Assembly: GCA_050260215.1 (NCBI GenBank)
Contig: JBLNBU010000094.1
Coordinates: forward strand, 1-8,878
DNA: 8,878 nucleotides
Reading direction: 5' to 3'
From: JBLNBU01 sp050260215
GTDB taxonomy: Bacteria > Pseudomonadota > Alphaproteobacteria > Rhodospirillales > Magnetospirillaceae
The position numbers and the translations under genes were made by a program. The notes beneath the pieces are model-generated. The model saw only the letters and a program-made list of their open reading frames with translations. It was not told the origin of the DNA and did no database searches. Shown one piece after another: positions 1 to 7,875 of this stretch. Every line of letters begins with the position of its first letter. Positions within the stretch are counted from its first letter, which is position 1.

Positions 1-302
1 GCGGCGGCGCCACCAAGGAGCGCGTCACCACCGCCTTCAAGCTGATCCTGTCGGACGCCAACGTCGAAGGCATCCTGGTCAACATCTTCGGCGGCATCAT
101 GCGCTGCGACGTCATCGCCGAAGGCGTCGTCGCCGCCGCGCGTGAAGTCAGCCTGAACGTCCCGCTCGTCGTCCGCCTGGAAGGCACCAACGTCGAGCTG
201 GGCAAGAAGATCCTGTCGCAATCGGGCCTGCCGATCATCGCCGCCGACAACTTGGCGGATGCCGCCGAGAAGGTGGTGAAGGCCGTGAAGGAGGCTGCTT
301 AA
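1..302 (+). CDS. sucC: Succinyl-CoA synthetase (ADP-forming) beta subunit, 3' part only
   Basis: The reading frame is open from the left edge (first whole codon at base 3) to the TAA at 300-302, giving the last 99 residues. A complete SucC is usually about 390-400 residues, so roughly three quarters of the gene lies outside the window. The visible part is the C-terminal CoA-ligase (flavodoxin-like) domain. It carries the family-typical stretches VNIFGGIMRCD and VVRLEGTNVELGKK, followed by IIAADNLADAAEKV. The beta subunit forms the heterotetramer or heterodimer with SucD and supplies the nucleotide-grasp domain (not visible here). The enzyme converts succinyl-CoA, ADP or GDP and Pi to succinate, CoA and a nucleoside triphosphate in the cytoplasm. 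An internal ATG at base 99 is not the gene start, because homologous sequence continues upstream of it. The gene is translationally coupled to sucD, whose ATG follows the stop with no gap. Confidence 0.97.
   Translation, partial: GGATKERVTTAFKLILSDANVEGILVNIFGGIMRCDVIAEGVVAAAREVSLNVPLVVRLEGTNVELGKKILSQSGLPIIAADNLADAAEKVVKAVKEAA
288..294 (+). promoter_or_regulatory. Strong Shine-Dalgarno of sucD, inside the end of sucC
   Basis: AAGGAGG lies 8 bases upstream of the sucD ATG and is part of the last codons of sucC. This near-perfect site fixes the sucD start at 303. It also suggests coupled translation of the two subunits, which are needed in equal amounts. Confidence 0.85.
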
Positions 303-1178
303 ATGGCCGTTCTCGTCAATTCCGAAACGAAGGTGATCTGCCAGGGCTTCACCGGAGCCCAGGGCACCTTCCACTCCGAGCAGGCCATCGCCTACGGCAC
401 CAAGATGGTCGGCGGCGTCACCCCGGGCAAGGGTGGCACCACCCACCTGGACCTGCCGGTGTTCAACACCGTGGCCGAGGCCCGCGCCAAGACCGGCTGC
501 ACCGCGTCGGTGATCTACGTCCCGCCGCCGTTCGCGGCTGACGCGATCCTCGAGGCGATCGACGCCGGCATCGAGCTGGCGGTGTGCATCACCGAGGGCA
601 TCCCGGTGGTCGACATGCTGGCGGTCAAGCGCGCCCTGCAGGGCTCGAAGACCCGCCTGGTCGGCCCCAACTGCCCCGGCGTCATCACGCCCGGCGAGTG
701 CAAGATCGGCATCATGCCCGGTCACATCCACTCGCGCGGCAAGATCGGCATCGTGTCTCGTTCGGGCACGCTGACCTATGAGGCCGTGGCGCAGACCACC
801 GCGGCCGGCCTGGGCCAGAGCACCTGCATCGGCATCGGCGGCGATCCGATCAACGGCACCAACTTCGTCGACTGCCTGGACATGTTCCTGGGCGACCCCG
901 AGACCCAGGCGATCATCATGATCGGCGAGATCGGCGGCTCGGCCGAGGAAGAGGCGGCCGAGTTCCTGAAGCAGAGCAAGATCAAGAAGCCGGTCGTCGG
1001 CTTCATCGCCGGCCTGACCGCTCCGCCCGGCCGCCGCATGGGCCATGCGGGCGCCATCATCTCGGGCGGCAAGGGTGGCGCCGGCGACAAGATCGAGGCG
1101 ATGAAATCGGCTGGAATCACTGTCGCGGACTCGCCTGCCGCGCTGGGATCCACCATGTTGAAGGTGTTGAAGGGCTAG
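303..1178 (+). CDS. sucD: Succinyl-CoA synthetase (ADP-forming) alpha subunit
   Basis: The protein has 291 residues, the normal length for SucD. The N-terminal Rossmann-like CoA-binding domain shows CQGFTGAQGTFHSEQAI (residues 13-29), and GPNCPGVITPGECKIGIMPG (121-140) follows. The C-terminal ligase domain contains GRRMGHAGAI, in which His248 matches the histidine that is phosphorylated during catalysis in this family. GEIGGSAEEEAAEF (208-221) is the conserved 'power helix' region. The alpha subunit binds CoA and carries the phosphohistidine intermediate, while the beta subunit binds the nucleotide. The start at 303 is set by the AAGGAGG at 288-294 and the exact abutment to the sucC stop. All the expected catalytic residues are present and I see no frameshift. 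A terminator-like hairpin begins 18 bases after the stop, so sucCD may be the end of one transcript, or read-through may continue into sucA. Confidence 0.98.
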   Translation: MAVLVNSETKVICQGFTGAQGTFHSEQAIAYGTKMVGGVTPGKGGTTHLDLPVFNTVAEARAKTGCTASVIYVPPPFAADAILEAIDAGIELAVCITEGIPVVDMLAVKRALQGSKTRLVGPNCPGVITPGECKIGIMPGHIHSRGKIGIVSRSGTLTYEAVAQTTAAGLGQSTCIGIGGDPINGTNFVDCLDMFLGDPETQAIIMIGEIGGSAEEEAAEFLKQSKIKKPVVGFIAGLTAPPGRRMGHAGAIISGGKGGAGDKIEAMKSAGITVADSPAALGSTMLKVLKG

Positions 1179-1195
1179 CACCGCCCCGCGAGCAC

Positions 1196-1229
1196 GCCGT
1201 CCGGCACTTCCACCGGAGCGCCGGACGGC
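1196..1229 (+). terminator. Terminator-like hairpin between sucD and sucA
   Basis: A perfect 10-bp stem pairs GCCGTCCGGC (1196-1205) with GCCGGACGGC (1220-1229), with a 14-base loop. A T-rich stretch, TAGTTTCTTTAGTTT, follows at 1241-1255. The T-rich part starts 11 bases after the stem, which is further than in a textbook intrinsic terminator. Partial termination or attenuation, or simple RNA-end protection of sucCD, is therefore as likely as full termination. Confidence 0.5.
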
Positions 1230-1255
1230 AGATCGCGCTATAGTTTCTTTAGTTT

Positions 1256-1283
1256 GCGCCGTTCTTCGGCGCCCGGTGGCGCC
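1256..1283 (+). promoter_or_regulatory. Two overlapping, mutually exclusive GC hairpins in the sucA leader
   Basis: Stem A pairs GCGCCG (1256-1261) with CGGCGC (1267-1272) around the loop TTCTT. Stem B pairs GGCGCC (1268-1273) with GGCGCC (1278-1283) around the loop CGGT. Both use bases 1268-1272, so only one can form at a time. They lie 60-90 bases upstream of the sucA ATG, in the probable 5' leader. Chance formation is possible in GC-rich sequence. A regulatory role is only an inference. Confidence 0.3.
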
Positions 1284-1342
1284 GCCCCGACCCCCCAACG
1301 AAGAAAGGGACGCGGGCTTAGAACCTGCGTCTGGCTCAGACC

Positions 1343-4297
1343 ATGACGAAGCAGCTCGACGAACTGTCCTTCCTGACCGGCGGCAACGCCATATTCATTG
1401 CCGAACTGTACGGCCGCTACCTGGAGAACCCAGGCTCGGTCGACGCCTCGTGGGTGCGCTTCTTCCAGGAGCTGCACGACGAAGGCGCCTCGCTCGCCAA
1501 GGACTTCAAGGGCACGTCCTGGGCACCGCGCGACAACCGCATCATCGGCGCCGCCGATCCCGACGCCGCCCCGGCCAAGAAGGACGGCAAGGGCAAGGCC
1601 GACGGCAAGCCCGCCGCGGCCGCCGGCATCGACCCGGCCGCCGTGCGCCAGGCCCAGATCGATTCGATCCGCGCCCTGATGATGATCCGCAGCTACCGCG
1701 TCCGCGGCCACCTGATGGCCAAGCTGGACCCGCTGGGCATCAGCCACTGCGAGCCGCACCCCGAGCTGGACTACCGCACCTACGGCTTCACCGAGGCCGA
1801 TCTCGACCGCGAGATCTTCATCGACAACGTGCTGGGCCTGGAAACGGCACGCTTGCGCGACATCATCGCCACGGTGCAGGAGACCTATTGCGGGTCGATC
1901 GGCGTCGAGTTCATGCACATCCAGGATCCCGACCAGAAGGCGTGGATCCAGAAGCGCATCGAATCCATCCACAACCGCACCGACTTCACCGAGCGCGGCA
2001 AGCGCGCCATCCTCGAGCGCCTGACCGCCGCCGAGGGCTTCGAGCGCTTCCTGCAGCTGAAATACACCGGTACCAAGCGCTTCGGCCTGGAAGGCGGCGA
2101 AACCGTCATCCCCGCCATGGAGCAGATCCTGAAGCGCGGCAGCCAGCTGGGCATCCAGGAGGTGATCATCGGCATGGCCCACCGCGGCCGCCTGAACATC
2201 CTGGCCAACTTCATGACCAAGCCTTTCCAGGCCATCTTCTCGGAGTTCCAGGGCAACCCGGCCAACCCGTCGGACGTCCAGGGCTCGGGCGACGTCAAGT
2301 ACCACCTGGGCACCTCGGCCGACCGCGACTTCGACGGCAACGTCGTCCACCTGTCGCTGATGCCCAACCCGTCGCACCTGGAAGTCGTCGCCCCCGTGGT
2401 GGTCGGCAAGGTCCGCGCCAAGCAGACCCAGCTGGGCGACGTCGAGCGCGAGAAGGTGCTGGGCATCGTGCTGCACGGCGACGCCGCCTTCGCCGGCCAG
2501 GGCGTGGTCCCCGAGACCATGATGCTGAGCCAGCTGAAGGGCTATGCCACCGGCGGCACCATCCACATCATCATCAACAACCAGATCGGCTTCACCACCA
2601 GCCCGCAGTATTCGCGCTCGGGCCCCTACTCGTCGGACGTGGCCAAAGGCTTCCAGGCCCCGGTGTTCCACGTCAACGGCGACGACCCGGAAGCGGTGGT
2701 GCACGTGGCCCGCATCGCCACCGAGTTCCGCCAGCAGTTCAAGGCGGACGTGGTCATCGACATGGTGTGCTATCGCCGCCAGGGCCACAACGAGGCCGAC
2801 GAGCCGGCGTTCACCCAGCCGCAGATGTACAAGAAGATCGCGGCGCTGCCGACCACCCGCGCGCTCTATGCCCAGAAGCTGGCGGCCGAGGGCCTGATCT
2901 CGGCCGATGACGCCGACGCCCTGGTCAAGGCCTTTCACGGCCGCATGGAGCAGGAGTTCGAGGCCGCCAAGACCTTCAAGCCCAACAAGGCCGACTGGCT
3001 GGAAGGCAAGTGGCAGGGCATCGTCCAGCTGGCCGAGGAAGAAGAGTTCCGCGAGGAAAAGACCGGCGTCTCCCACGACCTGCTCAAGGAGGTCGGTAAG
3101 GCGCTGGCCGCGGTTCCCGACGGCTTCAACGTCAACCGCAAGATCCTGCGCCAGCTGCAGGCCAAGAAGGAGATGATCGACAGCGGCAAGGGCATTGACT
3201 GGGCCACGGCGGAAGCGCTGGCCTTCGGCACCCTGCTGGTCGAAGGCCACCCGGTCCGCCTGTCGGGCCAGGATGTCGGCCGCGGCACCTTCTCGCAGCG
3301 CCACGCGGTGCTGACCGACCAGGAGAACGAAGGCCGCTTCGTGCCCCTCAACCACATCCGCGCCGGCCAGGCCCAGGCCGAGATCATCGACAGCCCGCTG
3401 TCGGAAGAGGCGGTGCTGGGCTTCGAGTACGGCTATTCGCTGACCGAGCCCAACGGCCTGACCATCTGGGAAGGCCAGTTCGGCGACTTCGCCAACGGTG
3501 CCCAGGTGATCATCGACCAGTTCATCTCGTCGGGCGAGTCCAAGTGGCTGCGCATGTCTGGCCTGGTCATGCTGCTGCCCCACGGCTACGAGGGCCAGGG
3601 CCCCGAGCATTCCTCGGCCCGCTGGGAGCGCTACCTGCAGATGTGCGCCGAGGACAACTGGCAGGTCTGCAACATCACCTCGCCCAGCAACTACTTCCAT
3701 GCGCTGCGCCGGCAGATCCACCGCAACTTCCGCAAGCCGCTGGTGCTGATGAGCCCCAAGTCCCTGCTGCGCCACAAGCTGGCGGTGTCGGACCTGGACG
3801 GCTTCACCTCGGTCACCCGCTTCCACCGCGTGCTGGGCGAAACCCAGCATCTGGTCAAGGGCGAGAAGGTGCGCCGGGTCGTCCTGTGCTCGGGCAAGAT
3901 CTACTACGACCTGCTGGAAGAGCGCACCAAGCGCGCCATCGACGACGTGGCGCTGATCCGCATCGAGCAGCTCTATCCGTGGCCCAAGGACGCGCTCAAG
4001 AAGGAGCTGGCCAAGTACCCGAACGCCGAACTGGTGTGGGCCCAGGAAGAGCCGGCCAACATGGGCCCGTGGCAGTTCGTCGACCGCCGCATCGAGTTCG
4101 CCTGCGAGGAGATCGACATCAAGGCCCGCCGCGCCATTTATTGTGGCCGCCGCGCCGCCGCCTCGCCGGCCACCGGCCTTTACAAGACCCACAATGCCGA
4201 ACAGGAATGGATCGTCGACATGGCGCTTGGCGGGGACATGACCACCCTGCCCCAGCCCTTCCGCCGCGCCTCCAAGCTGTCGCGCCTCACCGCCTAG
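1343..4297 (+). CDS. sucA: 2-oxoglutarate dehydrogenase E1 component (thiamine-diphosphate dependent)
   Basis: The 984-residue protein is close to the usual length of about 930-1000. E1 decarboxylates 2-oxoglutarate on thiamine diphosphate and reductively succinylates the lipoyl arm of SucB, in the cytoplasmic 2-oxoglutarate dehydrogenase complex. Domains in order: a short N-terminal E2-binding region (FLTGGNAIFIAELYGRYL, 10-27), an Ala/Lys-rich linker (about 70-100), the dehydrogenase core with GMAHRGRLN (277-285, His280), and KYHLG (319-323, His321). The cofactor motif runs from GDA (379-381) to NNQ (412-414). The transketolase-like pyrimidine domain includes PHGYEGQGPEHSSAR (746-760, His747), followed by the C-terminal domain. 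These histidines match the substrate-site histidines described for E. coli SucA. The ATG at 1343 follows an in-frame stop at 1319-1321, so little upstream extension is possible. The Shine-Dalgarno is poor: the nearest purine run, AAGAAAGGGA, is 32 bases upstream. The stop codon overlaps the sucB ribosome-binding site. Confidence 0.98.
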   Translation: MTKQLDELSFLTGGNAIFIAELYGRYLENPGSVDASWVRFFQELHDEGASLAKDFKGTSWAPRDNRIIGAADPDAAPAKKDGKGKADGKPAAAAGIDPAAVRQAQIDSIRALMMIRSYRVRGHLMAKLDPLGISHCEPHPELDYRTYGFTEADLDREIFIDNVLGLETARLRDIIATVQETYCGSIGVEFMHIQDPDQKAWIQKRIESIHNRTDFTERGKRAILERLTAAEGFERFLQLKYTGTKRFGLEGGETVIPAMEQILKRGSQLGIQEVIIGMAHRGRLNILANFMTKPFQAIFSEFQGNPANPSDVQGSGDVKYHLGTSADRDFDGNVVHLSLMPNPSHLEVVAPVVVGKVRAKQTQLGDVEREKVLGIVLHGDAAFAGQGVVPETMMLSQLKGYATGGTIHIIINNQIGFTTSPQYSRSGPYSSDVAKGFQAPVFHVNGDDPEAVVHVARIATEFRQQFKADVVIDMVCYRRQGHNEADEPAFTQPQMYKKIAALPTTRALYAQKLAAEGLISADDADALVKAFHGRMEQEFEAAKTFKPNKADWLEGKWQGIVQLAEEEEFREEKTGVSHDLLKEVGKALAAVPDGFNVNRKILRQLQAKKEMIDSGKGIDWATAEALAFGTLLVEGHPVRLSGQDVGRGTFSQRHAVLTDQENEGRFVPLNHIRAGQAQAEIIDSPLSEEAVLGFEYGYSLTEPNGLTIWEGQFGDFANGAQVIIDQFISSGESKWLRMSGLVMLLPHGYEGQGPEHSSARWERYLQMCAEDNWQVCNITSPSNYFHALRRQIHRNFRKPLVLMSPKSLLRHKLAVSDLDGFTSVTRFHRVLGETQHLVKGEKVRRVVLCSGKIYYDLLEERTKRAIDDVALIRIEQLYPWPKDALKKELAKYPNAELVWAQEEPANMGPWQFVDRRIEFACEEIDIKARRAIYCGRRAAASPATGLYKTHNAEQEWIVDMALGGDMTTLPQPFRRASKLSRLTA

Positions 4298-4301
4298 GAG
4301 A
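4295..4301 (+). promoter_or_regulatory. sucB Shine-Dalgarno overlapping the sucA stop codon
   Basis: TAGGAGA contains the sucA TAG stop (4295-4297) and an AGGAG core (4296-4300), 11 bases before the sucB ATG. Ribosomes finishing sucA uncover or occupy the sucB start region, which fits translational coupling of E1 and E2. Confidence 0.75.
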
Positions 4302-4311
4302 CTGACTACCC

Positions 4312-5520
<1,209 letters not shown>

Positions 5521-5533
5521 TAAATAAATTTGA

Positions 5534-5609
5534 ACCACGAAGGCACGAAGGCACGAAGGCATGGGAAATCTTGCTTCGTGTTCCTTCGTGTCCTTCGCGC
5601 CTTCGTGGT
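5534..5609. repeat. Intergenic inverted repeat built from CACGAAGG units
   Basis: The left arm (5534-5559) is ACCACGAAGG followed by two more CACGAAGG units. The right arm (5574-5609) holds the reverse complement four times (CTTCGTG, CCTTCGTG, CCTTCGCG, CCTTCGTGGT). The outer ends pair perfectly: 5534-5543 with 5600-5609. Inner units can pair in several registers because the arms have 3 and 4 units. The loop is about 15 bases (5559-5573). From memory, similar ACCACGAAGG-type inverted repeats occur between genes in many bacterial genomes, so this is likely a dispersed element. It fills most of the 126-base sucB-lpdA gap, which contains no gene. Confidence 0.8.
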
Positions 5610-5646
5610 GAATGACGGACGTTCGGCCCAAGAAAGGCATTAGACC

Positions 5647-7047
5647 ATGAGCGACTTCGACGTTGTTGTCATCGGCGGCGGGCCGGGCGGCTATGTGGCT
5701 GCCATCCGCGCGGCGCAGCTGGGCCTGAAGGCCGCCTGCGTCGAAAAGCGCGGCTCTCTCGGCGGCACCTGCCTGAACGTGGGCTGCATCCCGTCGAAGG
5801 CGCTGCTGTCGGCCTCCCACGCCTATGAGGACGCCGGCCACCACTTCCAGGGCTTCGGCATCAAGGTCGGCAAGCTCGACTTCGACCTCTCCGCCATGAT
5901 GGGCCACAAGGAGAAGGTGGTCACCGACAACACCAAGGGCATCGAGTTCCTGTTCAAGAAGAACAAGGTGACCTACATCGTCGGTGCCGGCCGCATCAAG
6001 GCCCCGGGCGAGGTGGTGGTCACCGGCCCGCAGGGCGAAGTCACGGTCAAGGCCAAGGCCATCGTCATCGCCACCGGTTCCGACGTCACCCCCCTGCCCG
6101 GCGTCGAGATCGACGAGGAAGTGATCGTCAGCTCGACCGGTGCCCTGGCCCTGCCCAAGGTACCCAAGAAGATGGTGGTCATCGGCGCCGGCGTCATCGG
6201 CCTGGAGCTGGGCACCGTGTGGCGCCGCCTGGGCGCCGAGGTCACCGTCGTCGAGTACCTCGACCGCATCCTGCCGTTCAACGACGGCGAGGTGTCCAAG
6301 CAGATGCAGCGCATCTTGGCCAAGCAAGGCATGGCGTTCAAGCTGGGCACCAAGGTCACCAAGGTGGTCAAGAAGGGCGGTTCGGCCACCCTGACCGTCG
6401 AGCCGGCCGCCGGCGGCGCGGCGGAAGAGCTGAAGGCCGACTGCGTGCTGGTCGCCATCGGCCGCAAGCCCTACACCGAGGGCCTGGGCCTGGAGGGGGT
6501 GGGCGTTGCCATGGACAAGCGCGGCTTCGTCCAGGTCGATGGCCACTTCCAGACCACCGTGCCCGGCATCTTCGCCATCGGCGACGTCATCGGCGGCGCC
6601 ATGCTGGCCCACAAGGCCGAGGACGAGGGCGTAGCGCTGGCGGAAATCCTGGCCGGCCAGCACGGCCACATCAACTACGACGCCATCCCGTCGGTGGTCT
6701 ACACCTGGCCCGAGGTCGCCTCGGTGGGCAAGACCGAGGAGCAGCTGAAGACCGAGGGCGTCGCCTACAAGGTCGGCAAGTTCCCATTCACCGCCAACGG
6801 CCGCGCCCGCTCGATGAACGAGTCGGACGGCTTCGTCAAGGTGCTGGCCGATGCCAAGACCGACCGCATCCTGGGCGCCCACATCGTCGGCGCCAACGCC
6901 GGCGACCTGATCGCCGAACTGGTCCTGGCCATGGAGTTCTCGGCCGCCGCCGAGGACGTGGCACGCACCTGCCACGCCCACCCGGCGCTGGGCGAAGCGG
7001 TCAAGGAAGCCTGCCTGGCCGTCGACGGCCGCGCGGTCCATATCTGA
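5647..7047 (+). CDS. lpdA: Dihydrolipoyl dehydrogenase (E3), FAD-dependent
   Basis: The 466-residue protein is the standard length. E3 reoxidises dihydrolipoamide on SucB, passing electrons through a redox disulfide and FAD to NAD+. The N-terminal FAD fold shows VVIGGGPGGYVAA (7-19). The redox-active disulfide is Cys42-Cys47 in GGTCLNVGCIPSK. The NAD-binding fold starts at VVIGAGVIGLELG (177-189), followed by EVTVVEYLDRILP (198-210). The second FAD contact is FAIGDV (309-314). The dimer interface domain ends with HAHPALGE (443-450), where His445 and Glu450 match the catalytic pair of the family. AGAAAGG-type purines (AGAAAGG, 5631-5637) lie 9 bases before the ATG and support the start. Its place after sucB points to service in the 2-oxoglutarate dehydrogenase complex, though E3 is often shared with pyruvate dehydrogenase or glycine cleavage. 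It is separated from sucB by the CACGAAGG inverted repeat, so its expression may differ from that of sucAB. Confidence 0.97.
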   Translation: MSDFDVVVIGGGPGGYVAAIRAAQLGLKAACVEKRGSLGGTCLNVGCIPSKALLSASHAYEDAGHHFQGFGIKVGKLDFDLSAMMGHKEKVVTDNTKGIEFLFKKNKVTYIVGAGRIKAPGEVVVTGPQGEVTVKAKAIVIATGSDVTPLPGVEIDEEVIVSSTGALALPKVPKKMVVIGAGVIGLELGTVWRRLGAEVTVVEYLDRILPFNDGEVSKQMQRILAKQGMAFKLGTKVTKVVKKGGSATLTVEPAAGGAAEELKADCVLVAIGRKPYTEGLGLEGVGVAMDKRGFVQVDGHFQTTVPGIFAIGDVIGGAMLAHKAEDEGVALAEILAGQHGHINYDAIPSVVYTWPEVASVGKTEEQLKTEGVAYKVGKFPFTANGRARSMNESDGFVKVLADAKTDRILGAHIVGANAGDLIAELVLAMEFSAAAEDVARTCHAHPALGEAVKEACLAVDGRAVHI

Positions 7048-7051
7048 CGCC

Positions 7052-7086
7052 CTTTCCCCCCTCTCCCGCCGGGAGAGGGGGGAAGG
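7052..7086. terminator. Bidirectional terminator-like hairpin between convergent genes
   Basis: A perfect 14-bp stem pairs 7054-7067 (TTCCCCCCTCTCCC) with 7071-7084 around a three-base loop (GCC). A G-T pair and a C-G pair extend it to 16 bp. It lies 4 bases after the lpdA stop and touches the stop codon of the - strand gene (7087-7089). It sits where a shared terminator is expected, but neither side has a clear T-run, so it may instead be a dispersed CCCTCTCCC/GGGAGAGGG-type intergenic repeat that also protects 3' ends. Confidence 0.65.
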
Positions 7087-7842
7087 CTAGCGCGTGACAA
7101 GCCCGCCCGGCGGGCCCTTGATGATCGCCTCGCGGTCCAGGCGGGCGGCGATGGCCTCCAGCCGGGCCATCAGGTCGGCGGCATCGGGGGTGCTGCGGGT
7201 CAGCACCAGATGGACGTCGAGGCGGTCCAGCACCGCGTAGCGGATGCCGGGGATCGGTCGCTCCGCCAGCACCTCCTCGGCCGGGCCGGCGTAATCCAGC
7301 ACGTAGTCGCCGCGCCTTTCGGCCAGCATGGCGAAGGCGGCCTGGTGCTTGTGCACCCGGCTGGCGTCGATGCGGTTGGCCGGGTCGGCCAGAAAGCCGG
7401 CCCACTGCCCGTAGCTGTATCCGTGAACCAGGATCAGGGAATGGCCGGCCAAGTCGCCGCGCCGCGCCGCCGGCGGGGTGTCGCCGACCCAATAGGCGCG
7501 CAGCTCGGTGCCGGCGACCGGGGCGCGGCTGACCAGGCAGCAGGCGTCCAGGGCCGGAGCCTTGACCAGCATGGAGAAATTGGCCGGCCCGTCGCGCAGG
7601 GCGCTGAACATGCGCGCCGCCGGATAGGGAGCGCCGTGCCAGGGCAGTCCGGCCTCGGCGAAGATCACCTTGGCCAGGCGCAGCAGCGGGTTGGCCGGCC
7701 GCCCCTGGGCGTCGACGGCGGTGGTCCACACCGACTGTTCGGGATAAGCGTACTCGATCTCGGGACCGGCGGCGGTGGCCGAACCGGCCGCCAGGGCCAC
7801 GACGACGGCCAACGATGTCGCGAGCAGGCGAAACATGGGCAC
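7087..7842 (-). CDS. Exported protein resembling family 3 periplasmic solute-binding proteins
   Basis: The protein has 251 residues from a GTG at 7842; an ATG two codons later (7836) is an equally possible start. Residues 1-25 look like a signal peptide: Arg5, a hydrophobic stretch LLATSLAVVVALAAG, then ATA before a likely cleavage near residue 24. The mature part has the pattern of small stand-alone amino-acid-type solute-binding proteins: NPLLRLAKVIFAEAGL (51-66), YPAARMFSALRDGPAN (73-88), LAGHSLILVHGYSYG (131-145), HKHQAAFAMLAERRGDYVLDY (164-184) and a C-terminal helix region. A vicinal Cys101-Cys102 pair is visible. The ligand cannot be read from the sequence, and no permease or ATPase gene is present next to it. 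It lies 33 bases downstream of the DUF1566-type gene on the same strand and probably shares its transcript. The assignment rests on pattern memory, not alignment, so it is moderate for the fold and low for any transport role. Confidence 0.6.
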   Translation of the reverse strand: MPMFRLLATSLAVVVALAAGSATAAGPEIEYAYPEQSVWTTAVDAQGRPANPLLRLAKVIFAEAGLPWHGAPYPAARMFSALRDGPANFSMLVKAPALDACCLVSRAPVAGTELRAYWVGDTPPAARRGDLAGHSLILVHGYSYGQWAGFLADPANRIDASRVHKHQAAFAMLAERRGDYVLDYAGPAEEVLAERPIPGIRYAVLDRLDVHLVLTRSTPDAADLMARLEAIAARLDREAIIKGPPGGLVTR

Positions 7843-7875
7843 CAGCCTACCCCACCGGCCCCGGGACCGCCATGG

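Noticed and set aside
1239..1244. TATAGT as a -10 element of a sucA promoter
   Set aside because: It resembles a -10 box, but no acceptable -35 is found 16-18 bases upstream, where the terminator stem lies. AT-rich words stand out by chance in this GC-rich gap.
1276..2910. A 544-codon + strand frame overlapping sucA in another phase
   Set aside because: The translation is dominated by Arg, Pro, Gly and His, as expected from a shifted reading of GC-rich coding sequence. There is no conserved domain.
1238..4192. A 984-codon open frame antisense to sucA
   Set aside because: It mirrors the sucA coding sequence. With strong G/C third positions, the antisense frame rarely meets stop codons. The translation is low-complexity (rich in L, A, G, V, D, H), with no recognisable domain, while sucA has all its family motifs.
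5534..5609. CRISPR array
   Set aside because: The repeat units are 8 bases, contiguous and arranged as an inverted repeat, without unique spacers or cas genes.
5521..5646. A separate promoter for lpdA in the sucB-lpdA gap
   Set aside because: TTGAAC at 5529-5535 is a possible -35, but the repeat units occupy the expected -10 position and contain no TATAAT-like word.
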